Source of the DNA: CBDCUC01 sp965222485
GTDB lineage: Bacteria > Pseudomonadota > Alphaproteobacteria > Rhizobiales > Hyphomicrobiaceae
Reading direction: 5' to 3'
DNA length: 64,000 nt
NCBI GenBank assembly: GCA_965222485.1
Contig: CBDCUC010000040.1
Coordinates: 434,001 to 498,000, forward strand
Shown here piece by piece: positions 34,843-43,528 of the stretch (the first letter of the stretch is position 1; every line of letters begins with the position of its first letter). Position numbers and translations under genes: made by a program. A model generated the notes under the pieces. It saw only the letters and a list, made by a program, of their open reading frames with translations. It was not told the DNA's origin and ran no database searches.

Positions 34843-35532
34843 ATGTCGCGGCCGCTCATTATCGCACCCTCGATTCTTTCCGCCGACTTTGCGCGTCTTG
34901 GCGAGGAAGTATCCGCCGTTGACACTGCCGGTGCTGATTGGATTCACCTCGATGTCATGGACGGGCACTTCGTCCCCAACATCACGTTTGGCCCACCGGT
35001 TGTTAAGGCGATCCGGTCGTCCTCGAAAAAGGTGTTCGATTGTCATTTGATGATCGAGCCTGCCGACCCGTACCTGGAAGCGTTCGCCGAAGCAGGTGTT
35101 GATATCATTACGGTGCATGCCGAAGCGGGCCCCCATTTGGACAGATCGCTACAGGCCATTCGTGCGCTTGGGTGCAAGGCAGGGGTCTCGCTAAATCCTT
35201 CGACGCCGGAAAGCGTGATCGAATACGTTCTCGACAGGCTCGATCTGATCCTGCTGATGACAGTCAATCCGGGGTTTGGCGGGCAGGCGTTTATTCCTGC
35301 GGTTGTCGATAAGGTTGCGCGGGTGAAGAAAATGGTCGGCGACCGGCCTATCGATATTGAGATCGATGGTGGCGTGACACCAAAGACCGCGCCACTCGTG
35401 GCAGCCGCCGGCGCCAATGTCCTGGTCGCTGGCTCAGCCGTTTTCAAAGGCGACGGGCAGGACGCATATGCCGCCAATATCGCTGCCATCCGTGCAAGCG
35501 CTGAAAAGGCACTAGCCCAATCGGCCGCCTAA
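34843..35532 (+). CDS. rpe: Ribulose-phosphate 3-epimerase
   Basis: A 229-residue TIM barrel. Family marks are APSILSADF, HLDVMDGHFVPN, CHLMI and MTVNPGFGGQ, with the C-terminal IDGGV. Metal-binding His and Asp residues are in place. It interconverts ribulose 5-phosphate and xylulose 5-phosphate, supplying phosphoribulokinase. AGCAGGAGAAC lies before the ATG at 34843; the frame continues upstream but the extension has no family match. A 240-base gap separates it from cbbP, so it may have its own promoter. Confidence 0.95.
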   Translation: MSRPLIIAPSILSADFARLGEEVSAVDTAGADWIHLDVMDGHFVPNITFGPPVVKAIRSSSKKVFDCHLMIEPADPYLEAFAEAGVDIITVHAEAGPHLDRSLQAIRALGCKAGVSLNPSTPESVIEYVLDRLDLILLMTVNPGFGGQAFIPAVVDKVARVKKMVGDRPIDIEIDGGVTPKTAPLVAAAGANVLVAGSAVFKGDGQDAYAANIAAIRASAEKALAQSAA

Positions 35533-35575
35533 GCCTGGCAATTGCGATGGCTATCGATGAAAACGGGACAGCGAC

Positions 35576-38098
35576 ATGACCGGCCAGTCGTTCATCGATT
35601 CGCCTTTGCCCATCGACGCGGTTCTGCCCCAGGTGCGACAAGCCTTGTGCAATGGCACAACCGCCGTTGTGATGGCACCGCCTGGTGCCGGCAAGACGAC
35701 CCGCATCCCGCTGTTCCTTCTGAACGAGCCTTGGCTTGCTGGGCAACAGATCATTCTGCTGGAGCCCCGGCGGATTGCCGCCCGCAACGCAGCTCAGCGT
35801 ATGGCCCGCTCACTGGGGCAAAGTGTCGGCGCAACGGTCGGTATGCGCACGCGCCTTGAGACACGCGTCTCTGACAAGACGCGGATCGTGGTTGTCACCG
35901 AAGGCGTCTTTACACGCATGATCCTCAATGATCCTGCATTGAATGGTATCGGTGCGATACTCTTCGATGAGTTTCACGAACGATCTCTCGACGCTGATTT
36001 TGGATTGGCATTAGCCCGCGACACGCAAGGCGCCTTGCGGGAGGGTTTACGTATCTTAGCGATGTCCGCAACGCTGCAGGATGAAGAGCTCCGAGCCTAT
36101 CTGGATGACGCACCCGCGATCGAAAGCTCCGGCCGCTCCTTTCCGATCGAAACGCAGTATTTGGGGCGCGACACGACCAAGCCGATGGAACAGCAGATGG
36201 CGGCGACTATTGGACTCGCATTGCGTCGTCACACGGGCTCGATTCTGGCTTTTCTGCCGGGACAGCGCGAAATTCTGCGCGTAGAGCAAAGATTGCTTGA
36301 GGCGGAGCTTCCTGCTGACACGGACATTGCACCGCTCTTTGGTGCACTCGATCCGAAACGGCAGGATGCAGCCATCGCGGCGGCTCCACCGGGCCGGCGC
36401 AAGGTCGTTCTCGCAACCGATGTGGCCGAGACCTCGCTCACCATCGAAGGTGTGACAGTTGTCGTCGATTGCGGCTTGGCACGTGTCCCGCGTTTTGAAC
36501 CGGGCGTAGGCATCACGCGTCTTCAAACCCTGCGCGCTTCGCGTGCCTCAGTCGATCAGCGCCGTGGACGCGCCGGCCGCACGAGCCCAGGCTTTTGCTA
36601 TCGGTTGTGGGACGAACCGCAGACACGTGCACTTCCCGCGCACAAGTCCCCCGAAATCTTTAACGCCGACCTCTCCGGACTTTGTCTCAATTGTTCCGAA
36701 TGGGGTGTCACCGATCCCACAGACCTCGATTGGCTTGACGTCCCGCCCGTCGGTGCCCTGGCGGCAGCCAAGACCGAGTTGCGGGCGCTGCAGGCGATTG
36801 ATGCCGATGGACGCATCACAAATCTGGGACGCGCCATCCACAAGTTACCGCTACCACCGCGTCTGGCTTGCATGTTGGTTGAGGCAGCCCGACGCGGTGC
36901 GGCCAAAAAGGCCGCCTCAATCGCCGCTATTCTCGTCGAGCAAGGTTTGGGAGGTCGTGAGACGGACCTTTCCGTGAGGTTGGACAAATTTCAGCGCGAT
37001 GGGTCTGCGCGCGCAAAACGGATGCGTCGGCTGGCGGATGAATGGGCACGAGCTGCATCGGCTCAGGGCACATGCGAGCCGGGGCAGCGCGCCGGGTCGA
37101 GCGAGCCCTCGCTTGCAGAAATTTTGAACCTGGCGTTTCCCGAGCGAGTTGGGATTGCGCGCGGAGGTGCCGGCGAGTTTCTCCTCGCTAATGGCCGCCG
37201 AGCGAGGCTACCCGAGGACGATCCCTTAGCAAGGTCCAAATTTGTTGTGGTTGCAGAATTGCAAGGCGCTGCCGATCGCGCGCGTATCCTGCTTGCTTGT
37301 CAGGCGTCGCAGTCGCAAGTGGAAGACTTCGCCGCTTCAAGAATAACCACATGCAGCGAAGCGTCGTTCGACGTCCAATCTGGGGGGGTATCTCTGCGCC
37401 GCGTCGGACGTTTGGATAACATAGTGCTTAAGGAAAGTGCGGCTGCGCGTACCGACATTGACGTGAGCGATGAAGAACTCGCCGCCATTCTCGCGCGCGG
37501 TCTTGCCGCACGTGGCATCGACCGGTTGCCCTGGTCGCCTCAGCAGTTGCAGACACGCGCGCGCGTTGGATTTCTCTCTGCTTCCGGTGTCGACGTATTG
37601 CCAGACCTCACGGATGAGGCTCTTGAAAAATCAGCCGAGCAATGGCTTGCGCCATTTATCGTCGGCAAAATGCGAATGAGCCAGATCACCGCGGCAGACC
37701 TCGACAATGCGTTGCAAGGTCTGCTGCCCTATCCGCTGTTGGAAAAATTAGACGATCAGGCGCCTACACACTTCACCGCGCCAACAGGGAATCGACACTC
37801 AATCGATTACCAAGGTGAAGATGCACCCGCTTTGCACATCCGCGTACAAGAGCTCTATGGCATCAACATTCATCCCAGCCTCGCCAAGGGGCGCCTGCCC
37901 TTGACGCTCCATCTCCTCTCGCCAGCCAACAGACCGGTCCAGATCACCCGCGATCTGCCCCGCTTTTGGTCAGGCACGTGGAGCTCGGTCAAAGCGGAAA
38001 TGAAAGGGTGCTATCCGAAGCACGTCTGGCCGGATGATCCCGCGAGCGCCGTTGCGACTGACCGTGCCAGAAAGAAAAAGAAAGTGCCTGGCAGCTGA
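35576..38098 (+). CDS. hrpB: DEAH-box helicase HrpB
   Basis: An 840-residue superfamily 2 helicase. Motifs in order: APPGAGKTT (I), LLEPRRIAARNAA (Ia), DEFHERSLDADF (II, the HrpB-type DEFH), SATL (III), TDVAETSLTI (V) and QRRGRAGR (VI), then the HrpB-specific C-terminal region. HrpB is an RNA/DNA-type helicase of uncertain role in bacteria. It starts 43 bases after rpe and may be co-transcribed, although the functions look unrelated. No odd features were seen. Confidence 0.95.
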   Translation: MTGQSFIDSPLPIDAVLPQVRQALCNGTTAVVMAPPGAGKTTRIPLFLLNEPWLAGQQIILLEPRRIAARNAAQRMARSLGQSVGATVGMRTRLETRVSDKTRIVVVTEGVFTRMILNDPALNGIGAILFDEFHERSLDADFGLALARDTQGALREGLRILAMSATLQDEELRAYLDDAPAIESSGRSFPIETQYLGRDTTKPMEQQMAATIGLALRRHTGSILAFLPGQREILRVEQRLLEAELPADTDIAPLFGALDPKRQDAAIAAAPPGRRKVVLATDVAETSLTIEGVTVVVDCGLARVPRFEPGVGITRLQTLRASRASVDQRRGRAGRTSPGFCYRLWDEPQTRALPAHKSPEIFNADLSGLCLNCSEWGVTDPTDLDWLDVPPVGALAAAKTELRALQAIDADGRITNLGRAIHKLPLPPRLACMLVEAARRGAAKKAASIAAILVEQGLGGRETDLSVRLDKFQRDGSARAKRMRRLADEWARAASAQGTCEPGQRAGSSEPSLAEILNLAFPERVGIARGGAGEFLLANGRRARLPEDDPLARSKFVVVAELQGAADRARILLACQASQSQVEDFAASRITTCSEASFDVQSGGVSLRRVGRLDNIVLKESAAARTDIDVSDEELAAILARGLAARGIDRLPWSPQQLQTRARVGFLSASGVDVLPDLTDEALEKSAEQWLAPFIVGKMRMSQITAADLDNALQGLLPYPLLEKLDDQAPTHFTAPTGNRHSIDYQGEDAPALHIRVQELYGINIHPSLAKGRLPLTLHLLSPANRPVQITRDLPRFWSGTWSSVKAEMKGCYPKHVWPDDPASAVATDRARKKKKVPGS

Positions 38099-38187
38099 TA
38101 CATTGGCGTGGCTGCGTGCTAAGAGTGCGGCCGAGGCCGGTTTCAATTGATGAACGATTGAGGTTGGCCGGCGGGGGATTTCAAAGC

Positions 38188-39084
38188 ATGGCGAACAAGA
38201 CCATTGCCGTCATCGGCCGATCCGGCCAGGTTTCTTGCGCGCTGCAACGCGCGGCCAATGCTCGATCCATACCGCTTTTGGCGGCCGGCCGGCCGCACGT
38301 GGATGTGGGTGAACTGGATAGTATTGCCGCCTTCCTGCAATCCGCCGAACCTGCGCTTGTCATTAACGCCGCGGCCTACACGTCCGTTGACGACGCGGAA
38401 GATCATCCCGAAGAAGCCGGTCACACCAACGTCAAGGGGCCCGCCGCGCTTGCCGCATATTGCGCGGCAAAGGGCCTGCCACTCGTGCAGCTTTCCACCG
38501 ATTATGTCTTTAACGGCTTGAAGGGTGAGCCATATGAGGAAGACGACGAAGTTTGTCCGTTGGGAACCTACGGCGCATCCAAGGTGGCTGGCGAGATGGC
38601 CGTGGCCTCAGTGCTGCCGCGCCACATCATACTAAGAACGTCTTGGGTCTATGGGCCGGACGGTAGCAACTTCGCCCGCACAATGCTTCGTTTGGCGCGC
38701 GAGCGCGAAGAGTTGAAAGTGGTCAATGATCAGCATGGTTCACCGACACTCGCCGGCGACCTAGCGCATCATATTTTGGAAATCGCTCCACGCTTGATCG
38801 AAGCGCCGGACGGTGATCGCGTGTGGGGAACCTATCACCTTGCAGGTTCAGGCGAGACAACCTGGCACGGACTTGCCGCAGAGATATTTCGCTTGGGCAA
38901 GGAGGCCGGTCTCAAAGTTCCCAAGCTCATTCCCATTCCCTCCAGCGAGTTTCCGCTCAAGGCACCGAGGCCCGCAGACTCGCGCCTCTCGACGCAAAAG
39001 TTTCAAAAAATATTCGGTGCTTGTCCGAAGTTTTGGCAGGACAGTCTGGCCGATGCCTTCCCCGAAATTGCCGACAGCGTATAA
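38188..39084 (+). CDS. rfbD: dTDP-4-dehydrorhamnose reductase
   Basis: A 298-residue extended short-chain dehydrogenase. It has GRSGQVSCAL at the NAD(P) loop (the usual form is GxxGQLG), INAAAYTSVDDAE, the catalytic YGASK and QLSTDYVF. RfbD/RmlD makes dTDP-L-rhamnose in the last step of the pathway; rfbA, B and C are not adjacent. It could act on a related sugar nucleotide. The ATG at 38188 follows GGCGGGGGAT; an upstream extension to 38116 is not supported. Confidence 0.85.
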   Translation: MANKTIAVIGRSGQVSCALQRAANARSIPLLAAGRPHVDVGELDSIAAFLQSAEPALVINAAAYTSVDDAEDHPEEAGHTNVKGPAALAAYCAAKGLPLVQLSTDYVFNGLKGEPYEEDDEVCPLGTYGASKVAGEMAVASVLPRHIILRTSWVYGPDGSNFARTMLRLAREREELKVVNDQHGSPTLAGDLAHHILEIAPRLIEAPDGDRVWGTYHLAGSGETTWHGLAAEIFRLGKEAGLKVPKLIPIPSSEFPLKAPRPADSRLSTQKFQKIFGACPKFWQDSLADAFPEIADSV

Positions 39085-39190
39085 GAAAAAAAGCCGGCAG
39101 GATTCACCATGTGAACGGTGGCCCTGACGGCTATGATATCGGGGCTCTCGTTTCAGCGCCCTAAGCGTAACGGCCTATCAAACGTCGTCG

Positions 39191-40561
39191 TTACGCGTGC
39201 GCCGATTCGCTTTTCTTCGGCGTGTTGATATGCGGCCCGGTTGGTCCATGGCTCGGTGGCGACTGCGCTACCGCAACATAGGCCTCGCGCAAACGTTCCG
39301 GCGACTCAATCAGCGTGTCGCGCCATTCACCAAGATCGAAGCCCGTTTGGATCAAGCCACGCAGCATACCCACATGGTCTGTGAGCCCGACGCACTGCGC
39401 ACCGACCATTTTGTTGCCGTGAAAGTTGAGCTTCAGATATTTGAAGTTTTCCTCGTCGACGAGCCGTGCCGTCTTTCCACCGTCGACACCCTGCCATAGT
39501 CCAAACGACGACGAGATGAGGCCCATCGTATCCAGCACGTTCATGTTGAGCGAACCGCGGTGTTTGTGTGTGTGTCCAGCCATGTTGAGCGCTGCGATCC
39601 GTCCATGCTCGACCGCGACGGGCTGAATGGCGAGCATGTCCGGTTTGCCTGTAGACAAATCAACACCCTCGCAGCAATCGCCAGCGGCATAGACGTCCGG
39701 TACGGTCGTTTGCAAGGTGTCGTCGACCTTGATGCCGACATTAACTTCGACACCTGATCCTTCCAGAAAACCGACGTTCGAGCGCACACCTGCCGCCATA
39801 ACGACAAGTGCAGCCGGTATAGTTTGACCATCCGAAAGGTGCACAGAGAGACGCGAACCTCCTCCCTCTTCCTTATTGTCGTCACCAGAGCCGAACATTC
39901 GACCCCACAGGTTCTTCTTGGTGACGTTGGAGGTTACCTTTTCGACCTTTGTGTTTGTCAGGACGCGAACGCCTTTCTTCTCGCACCACCGTCCGAGCAT
40001 ACCGCCAGCCGTTTCATCCATCATGCGTGCGACCATGCGCGGCGCAATTTCGACAACAGTCAGCTGGCAGCCACGTAGATATAGCGCCTCCAGAACGATC
40101 GATCCGATAAAACCGGCGCCGACCAGCACCACGGGTGCGCCCTTATCAGCCAGCTTCAGAATCGCGCGCGAGTCCGGTAGCGTCCAGCACGTGTGAACAC
40201 CTTGCAGAGTTGCTCCGGGAAGTGGCGGAATGATCGGGGACGCACCGGTTGCAATGAGAAGCTTGTCGTAGCTGACCTTGCCGCCGTCCTTTAGTGTTAG
40301 CGTCTTGGACGCCGGGTCAAGCTTGGTGGCTTCCCCAGTAACATACTTGATGTTGAGTTTGTCGTAGTGCGCCGGGTCCTGGCGCAAATACGTGCCGTCC
40401 TCGCCAACCTTGCCGTAAATGTAATAGGGGATTGCCATTCGGCTGTAGGGCGGTTCGGGCTCCCCGCCGACAAGTGTAATCGATGCGGTCTTATCGACGC
40501 TGCGCAAGGTTTCGGCAGCAGTAACGCCGGCCGGTCCTGCACCAAGAACGACATAATTCAT
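39191..40561 (-). CDS. aorC: FAD/NAD oxidoreductase, probable AOR flavin subunit
   Basis: A 456-residue pyridine nucleotide-disulfide-type oxidoreductase with two dinucleotide folds: GAGPAGVTAAETL at the N-terminus and VLVGAGFIGSIVLEAL near 145-160. The GDC-containing VYAAGDCCEG lies near residue 300. There is no redox disulfide. In Aromatoleum and related bacteria such a protein is the NAD-reducing subunit AorC of a three-part aldehyde oxidoreductase. Here it follows the W subunit and ferredoxin genes in the same order. GGGAGTGAG precedes the ATG. An intrinsic terminator sits between it and the W-subunit gene. Confidence 0.8.
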   Translation of the reverse strand: MNYVVLGAGPAGVTAAETLRSVDKTASITLVGGEPEPPYSRMAIPYYIYGKVGEDGTYLRQDPAHYDKLNIKYVTGEATKLDPASKTLTLKDGGKVSYDKLLIATGASPIIPPLPGATLQGVHTCWTLPDSRAILKLADKGAPVVLVGAGFIGSIVLEALYLRGCQLTVVEIAPRMVARMMDETAGGMLGRWCEKKGVRVLTNTKVEKVTSNVTKKNLWGRMFGSGDDNKEEGGGSRLSVHLSDGQTIPAALVVMAAGVRSNVGFLEGSGVEVNVGIKVDDTLQTTVPDVYAAGDCCEGVDLSTGKPDMLAIQPVAVEHGRIAALNMAGHTHKHRGSLNMNVLDTMGLISSSFGLWQGVDGGKTARLVDEENFKYLKLNFHGNKMVGAQCVGLTDHVGMLRGLIQTGFDLGEWRDTLIESPERLREAYVAVAQSPPSHGPTGPHINTPKKSESAHA

Positions 40562-40591
40562 TTACTCACTCCCGATGAGGCAGAAAAACGC

Positions 40592-40621
40592 AAAAAAGCG
40601 GCCCCAGTTGCTGGAGCCGCT
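40592..40621 (-). terminator. Intrinsic terminator inside the aor operon
   Basis: On the reverse strand AGCGGC-T-CCAG and CTGG-G-GCCGCT pair over eleven positions with one mismatch and a three-base loop, followed by a run of T. It stands just beyond the W-subunit stop and about 30 bases before the FAD-subunit start. It should lower, not abolish, FAD-subunit transcription. Confidence 0.7.
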
Positions 40622-40637
40622 TCGCGCAAAAAGCTCA

Positions 40638-42485
40638 TTAGAGCTGCAGCCGTGAAAGTGTCTCGTTGGTTGGGACACCTTCGTTGGTCCAGCCTCGCAG
40701 CTGGTAATATTCTGGCAGCATCTTCTCTAAGCCGTTGACGAGACCCTTTGCAGGTCCGGTCTGAGCTGGCTCGCTGACCAGCCGCGGTGGCAGTTTGTCA
40801 TCCGCAGCCGTAAAGCCAGCCCTATTGTTGAACACGCGCTCCATGTTCCAGATGCGCTCGCCGGTCTCAAGAAGCTTGTCTGGCGACCAGTCCCCTTCGC
40901 ATGCCGCATCCACCTGCGGTGCAATGTCATTGAGTGTCCATGCGAACGTTGTGAACACGCACAGGCCAGAACTGTCGACAGCAGCGGTTGCGTCCTGGAA
41001 CGCCTTGACGAGCGCCGGCTTGCCGTCTGTCGCAAGCGGATCTGTTTTCTCGGGAATTCCAAGAATTTCCGACGACACTGTGTAGGACCGCAGATGGCAA
41101 GCGCCGCGGTTGGAAGTTGCATACGTCAGACCCATGCCCTGGATGCCGCGCGAGTCATAAGCGGGGAACTCCTGGCCCTTAACAGCCATCGCCAATTCCG
41201 GTTTGCCGTATTTGGCGGTCAGTCGTGCCGACCCAAGGCCCAGCTCCTTGCCGAAGCCTTCTGCCTTACCGGTAAGCTCGACGCATTTGACCAACGCTTC
41301 AGCCGACCCGAATTTCAGCTCTAGACCACCGGTATTCTCAGAAGTGATCGCGCCCGTTTCATAAAGCTCCATGGCCGCAGAAACGGTAGCTCCAAACGAA
41401 ATCGGATCTAGCCCCTGCTCATTGCAGATGAAGTTCACATACGTGAGGGCTTCCAGATCGTCGACACCAGTGTTCGAACCCAGTGCCCAGGCGGCTTCGT
41501 ATTCCAGACCACCCGAGGCATGCCAGTATTCCGGCTTGTTCTGTACGGTGAAGTGCTTTTCGTCGATCTTTGAAATGCGCCCGCAGGCAATCGTGCAGGC
41601 GAAGCATGCCTGATTGGTCTGCAAGTTCTTTTCGCCGTCCGAATCGCGCGGCGTTGCCATGGCTTCGGCCGAAATGTCGTGTGCGCCTTCGAACTGCACG
41701 TCGCGGTGATTGCGCGTCGGCATCGCGCCGGCTTCGTTGATGACGTTCATCAACACCTGGGTGCCAAACGTTGGCAGGCCTTCGCCGGTAACCGCGTTTT
41801 CGGCCAGAACCTTCTTGCCCGCAGCGGTTGCTTTCAGGAAGGCGGAACCGTCTTTGACCTTGACGCCCTTGGTCCCACGCACAGCCACGGCTTTGAGGTT
41901 CTTCGATCCCATGACCGCGCCGACACCCGAGCGCCCAGCGGCCCGGTGTAGATCGTTGACGATAGCGGAATAGAGAACTTGCTGCTCACCAGCGATTCCG
42001 ATGGTAGCAATGTGCATCATCGGGTCCTGGTGCTTGGCCTTGATCCATTCGTCCGTATTCCACACGGACGTGCCCCAGATCTCGCTTGCGTCGTTGATCT
42101 CGACCTTGTCGTCGATAATGGACAAGTAGACCGGTTTGGGTGATTTGCCTTCAAGTATCACCATGTCCCAACCAGCAAACTTCAGCTCCGCACCCCAATA
42201 GCCGCCAGAGTTTGAGCAGGCGATCGCATTGGTCAGGGCGCCCTTGGTGATGACTGAGTAACGCCCGCCCGTGGCGGCACATGTTCCCGTCAGCGGGCCG
42301 GTTGCGAAAATCAGCTTGTTGTCAGGACCGAGCGGATCGGTCTTAGGGTCGATCTCTTCCACGAGATACTTCGTGGCAAGCCCGCGCTGGCCTAAGTACT
42401 GCGCTGCCCAGTCCATGTTGAGCGGCTCTTCCTTGACTGTGCCCTCGGTGAGGTTGATTCTCAGGATCTTTCTCGTCCAACCCAT
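40638..42485 (-). CDS. aorB: Tungsten aldehyde ferredoxin oxidoreductase, large subunit
   Basis: A 615-residue AOR-family enzyme that oxidises aldehydes to acids, using a tungsten bis-pyranopterin. The 4Fe-4S ligands are Cys 294, 297 and 301 (CFACTIAC) and Cys 509 in DSSGLCVF. Length and motifs match bacterial AOR. GGGAGAG lies just before the ATG at 42485; an ATG seven codons further upstream exists but has no good site. It follows the ferredoxin subunit gene and precedes the flavin subunit gene, the aorABC order. Aldehyde detoxification or fatty/aromatic aldehyde oxidation is likely; the substrate is not told by sequence. Confidence 0.9.
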   Translation of the reverse strand: MGWTRKILRINLTEGTVKEEPLNMDWAAQYLGQRGLATKYLVEEIDPKTDPLGPDNKLIFATGPLTGTCAATGGRYSVITKGALTNAIACSNSGGYWGAELKFAGWDMVILEGKSPKPVYLSIIDDKVEINDASEIWGTSVWNTDEWIKAKHQDPMMHIATIGIAGEQQVLYSAIVNDLHRAAGRSGVGAVMGSKNLKAVAVRGTKGVKVKDGSAFLKATAAGKKVLAENAVTGEGLPTFGTQVLMNVINEAGAMPTRNHRDVQFEGAHDISAEAMATPRDSDGEKNLQTNQACFACTIACGRISKIDEKHFTVQNKPEYWHASGGLEYEAAWALGSNTGVDDLEALTYVNFICNEQGLDPISFGATVSAAMELYETGAITSENTGGLELKFGSAEALVKCVELTGKAEGFGKELGLGSARLTAKYGKPELAMAVKGQEFPAYDSRGIQGMGLTYATSNRGACHLRSYTVSSEILGIPEKTDPLATDGKPALVKAFQDATAAVDSSGLCVFTTFAWTLNDIAPQVDAACEGDWSPDKLLETGERIWNMERVFNNRAGFTAADDKLPPRLVSEPAQTGPAKGLVNGLEKMLPEYYQLRGWTNEGVPTNETLSRLQL

Positions 42486-42643
42486 GTTTCTCTCCCTGGG
42501 ACCCATCGATACAAAGGTTTATCGGGCCCCGTTGTCTTAAGCTTAAAGTCCTGACCAGCGGCTGGGTTAATGCCACCTCAAGGGTAGCAGGTCACAGGCT
42601 GCTGGTTCGCGTGACGAAAAACCAGTTTTATTGCGCGGGGCTT

Positions 42644-43138
42644 CTAATGTTTGGCCGGCAAATTGGGACCGTCGGCCTCGCCCGTCCCAGTCTTCGTCGC
42701 CCACGCCTTCATTTTATCAAATCCGGCTTGCTCGCTGTCCTGGAATGTGATCGCGCCAGTCGGACAGGCTTCCGCGCACGCTGGCTTGCCGCCGCACAGG
42801 TCGCATTTGATGACCTTGCCGGTCGAGGCGTTGTAGTTGACCGTTCCGAACGGGCACGCGATTGTGCACACCTTACAGCCGACACACAGGTTCTCGTGAA
42901 CGATCTTCACGCCCGATTCATTCGTCGTAATAGCGTTGACGGGGCAGGCCTGCTGACACCAGGCTTCTGCACATTGTGTGCAGGTATAGGGCACAAAGCG
43001 GGCTTCGGTATGGAAGTCGAATACGCGAATACGCGACTTCGCAACGTTAAACTCACCTTCGTTCTCTAACGAGCAGGCCATTTCGCATTGTTTACAGCCC
43101 GTACATTTACCCGGGTCGATCACCAGCGACTGAAGCAT
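42644..43138 (-). CDS. aorA: Four-cluster ferredoxin subunit of AOR
   Basis: A 164-residue protein with four groups of four Cys: CTGCKQCEMAC, CTQC...CQQAC, CVGCKVCTIAC and CDLCGGKPACAEAC. This makes room for four 4Fe-4S clusters, the DMSO-reductase-beta or HycB type of electron carrier. As first gene of the operon it matches AorA, which in the Aromatoleum enzyme forms a wire between W subunits and the flavin subunit. No export signal is present, so the complex is cytoplasmic. A strong AGGAGGGG site precedes the ATG. Confidence 0.88.
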   Translation of the reverse strand: MLQSLVIDPGKCTGCKQCEMACSLENEGEFNVAKSRIRVFDFHTEARFVPYTCTQCAEAWCQQACPVNAITTNESGVKIVHENLCVGCKVCTIACPFGTVNYNASTGKVIKCDLCGGKPACAEACPTGAITFQDSEQAGFDKMKAWATKTGTGEADGPNLPAKH

Positions 43139-43528
43139 TTCCCCTCCTGGCTATCTGATTTTTATTGGTTATCTAACTATGCACGAAGACGAGGTCTTGA
43201 CCAAGTCTCTAATGCATCGACCAAAAAGCGCTGGACGGATAGACCTGCGCCCTCGCCATTGTCGCCGAGCCTGAGGTGGGCGGCCATTGCACTTCAGTAC
43301 AGTTTGTCGCCTTCACCCACGCATTTTTTGTCGCTAACGGCCGCAATCTCTGGTGCACCTGGGACAATGCTATGTTAGCTGGCTATCCGGGCCCAGCCCG
43401 GCAGAGGATATTGCAGTGCAGCACGTGGCCTCAACTTTGGTAACGCCCGCGCGAAGACGGATGGCCGGCGATTAAAAATGCTTGATGCTGCAACATAAAG
43501 GCCTGCCGTTCGGGCAGGGGGAGCGTGA
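43139..43528. other. Divergent aor/ugd control region
   Basis: About 390 bases without a credible gene lie between the reverse-strand aor operon and the forward ugd gene. The only long open frame overlaps aorA on the other strand and looks like a shadow. I see no clear promoter boxes. Confidence 0.4.
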
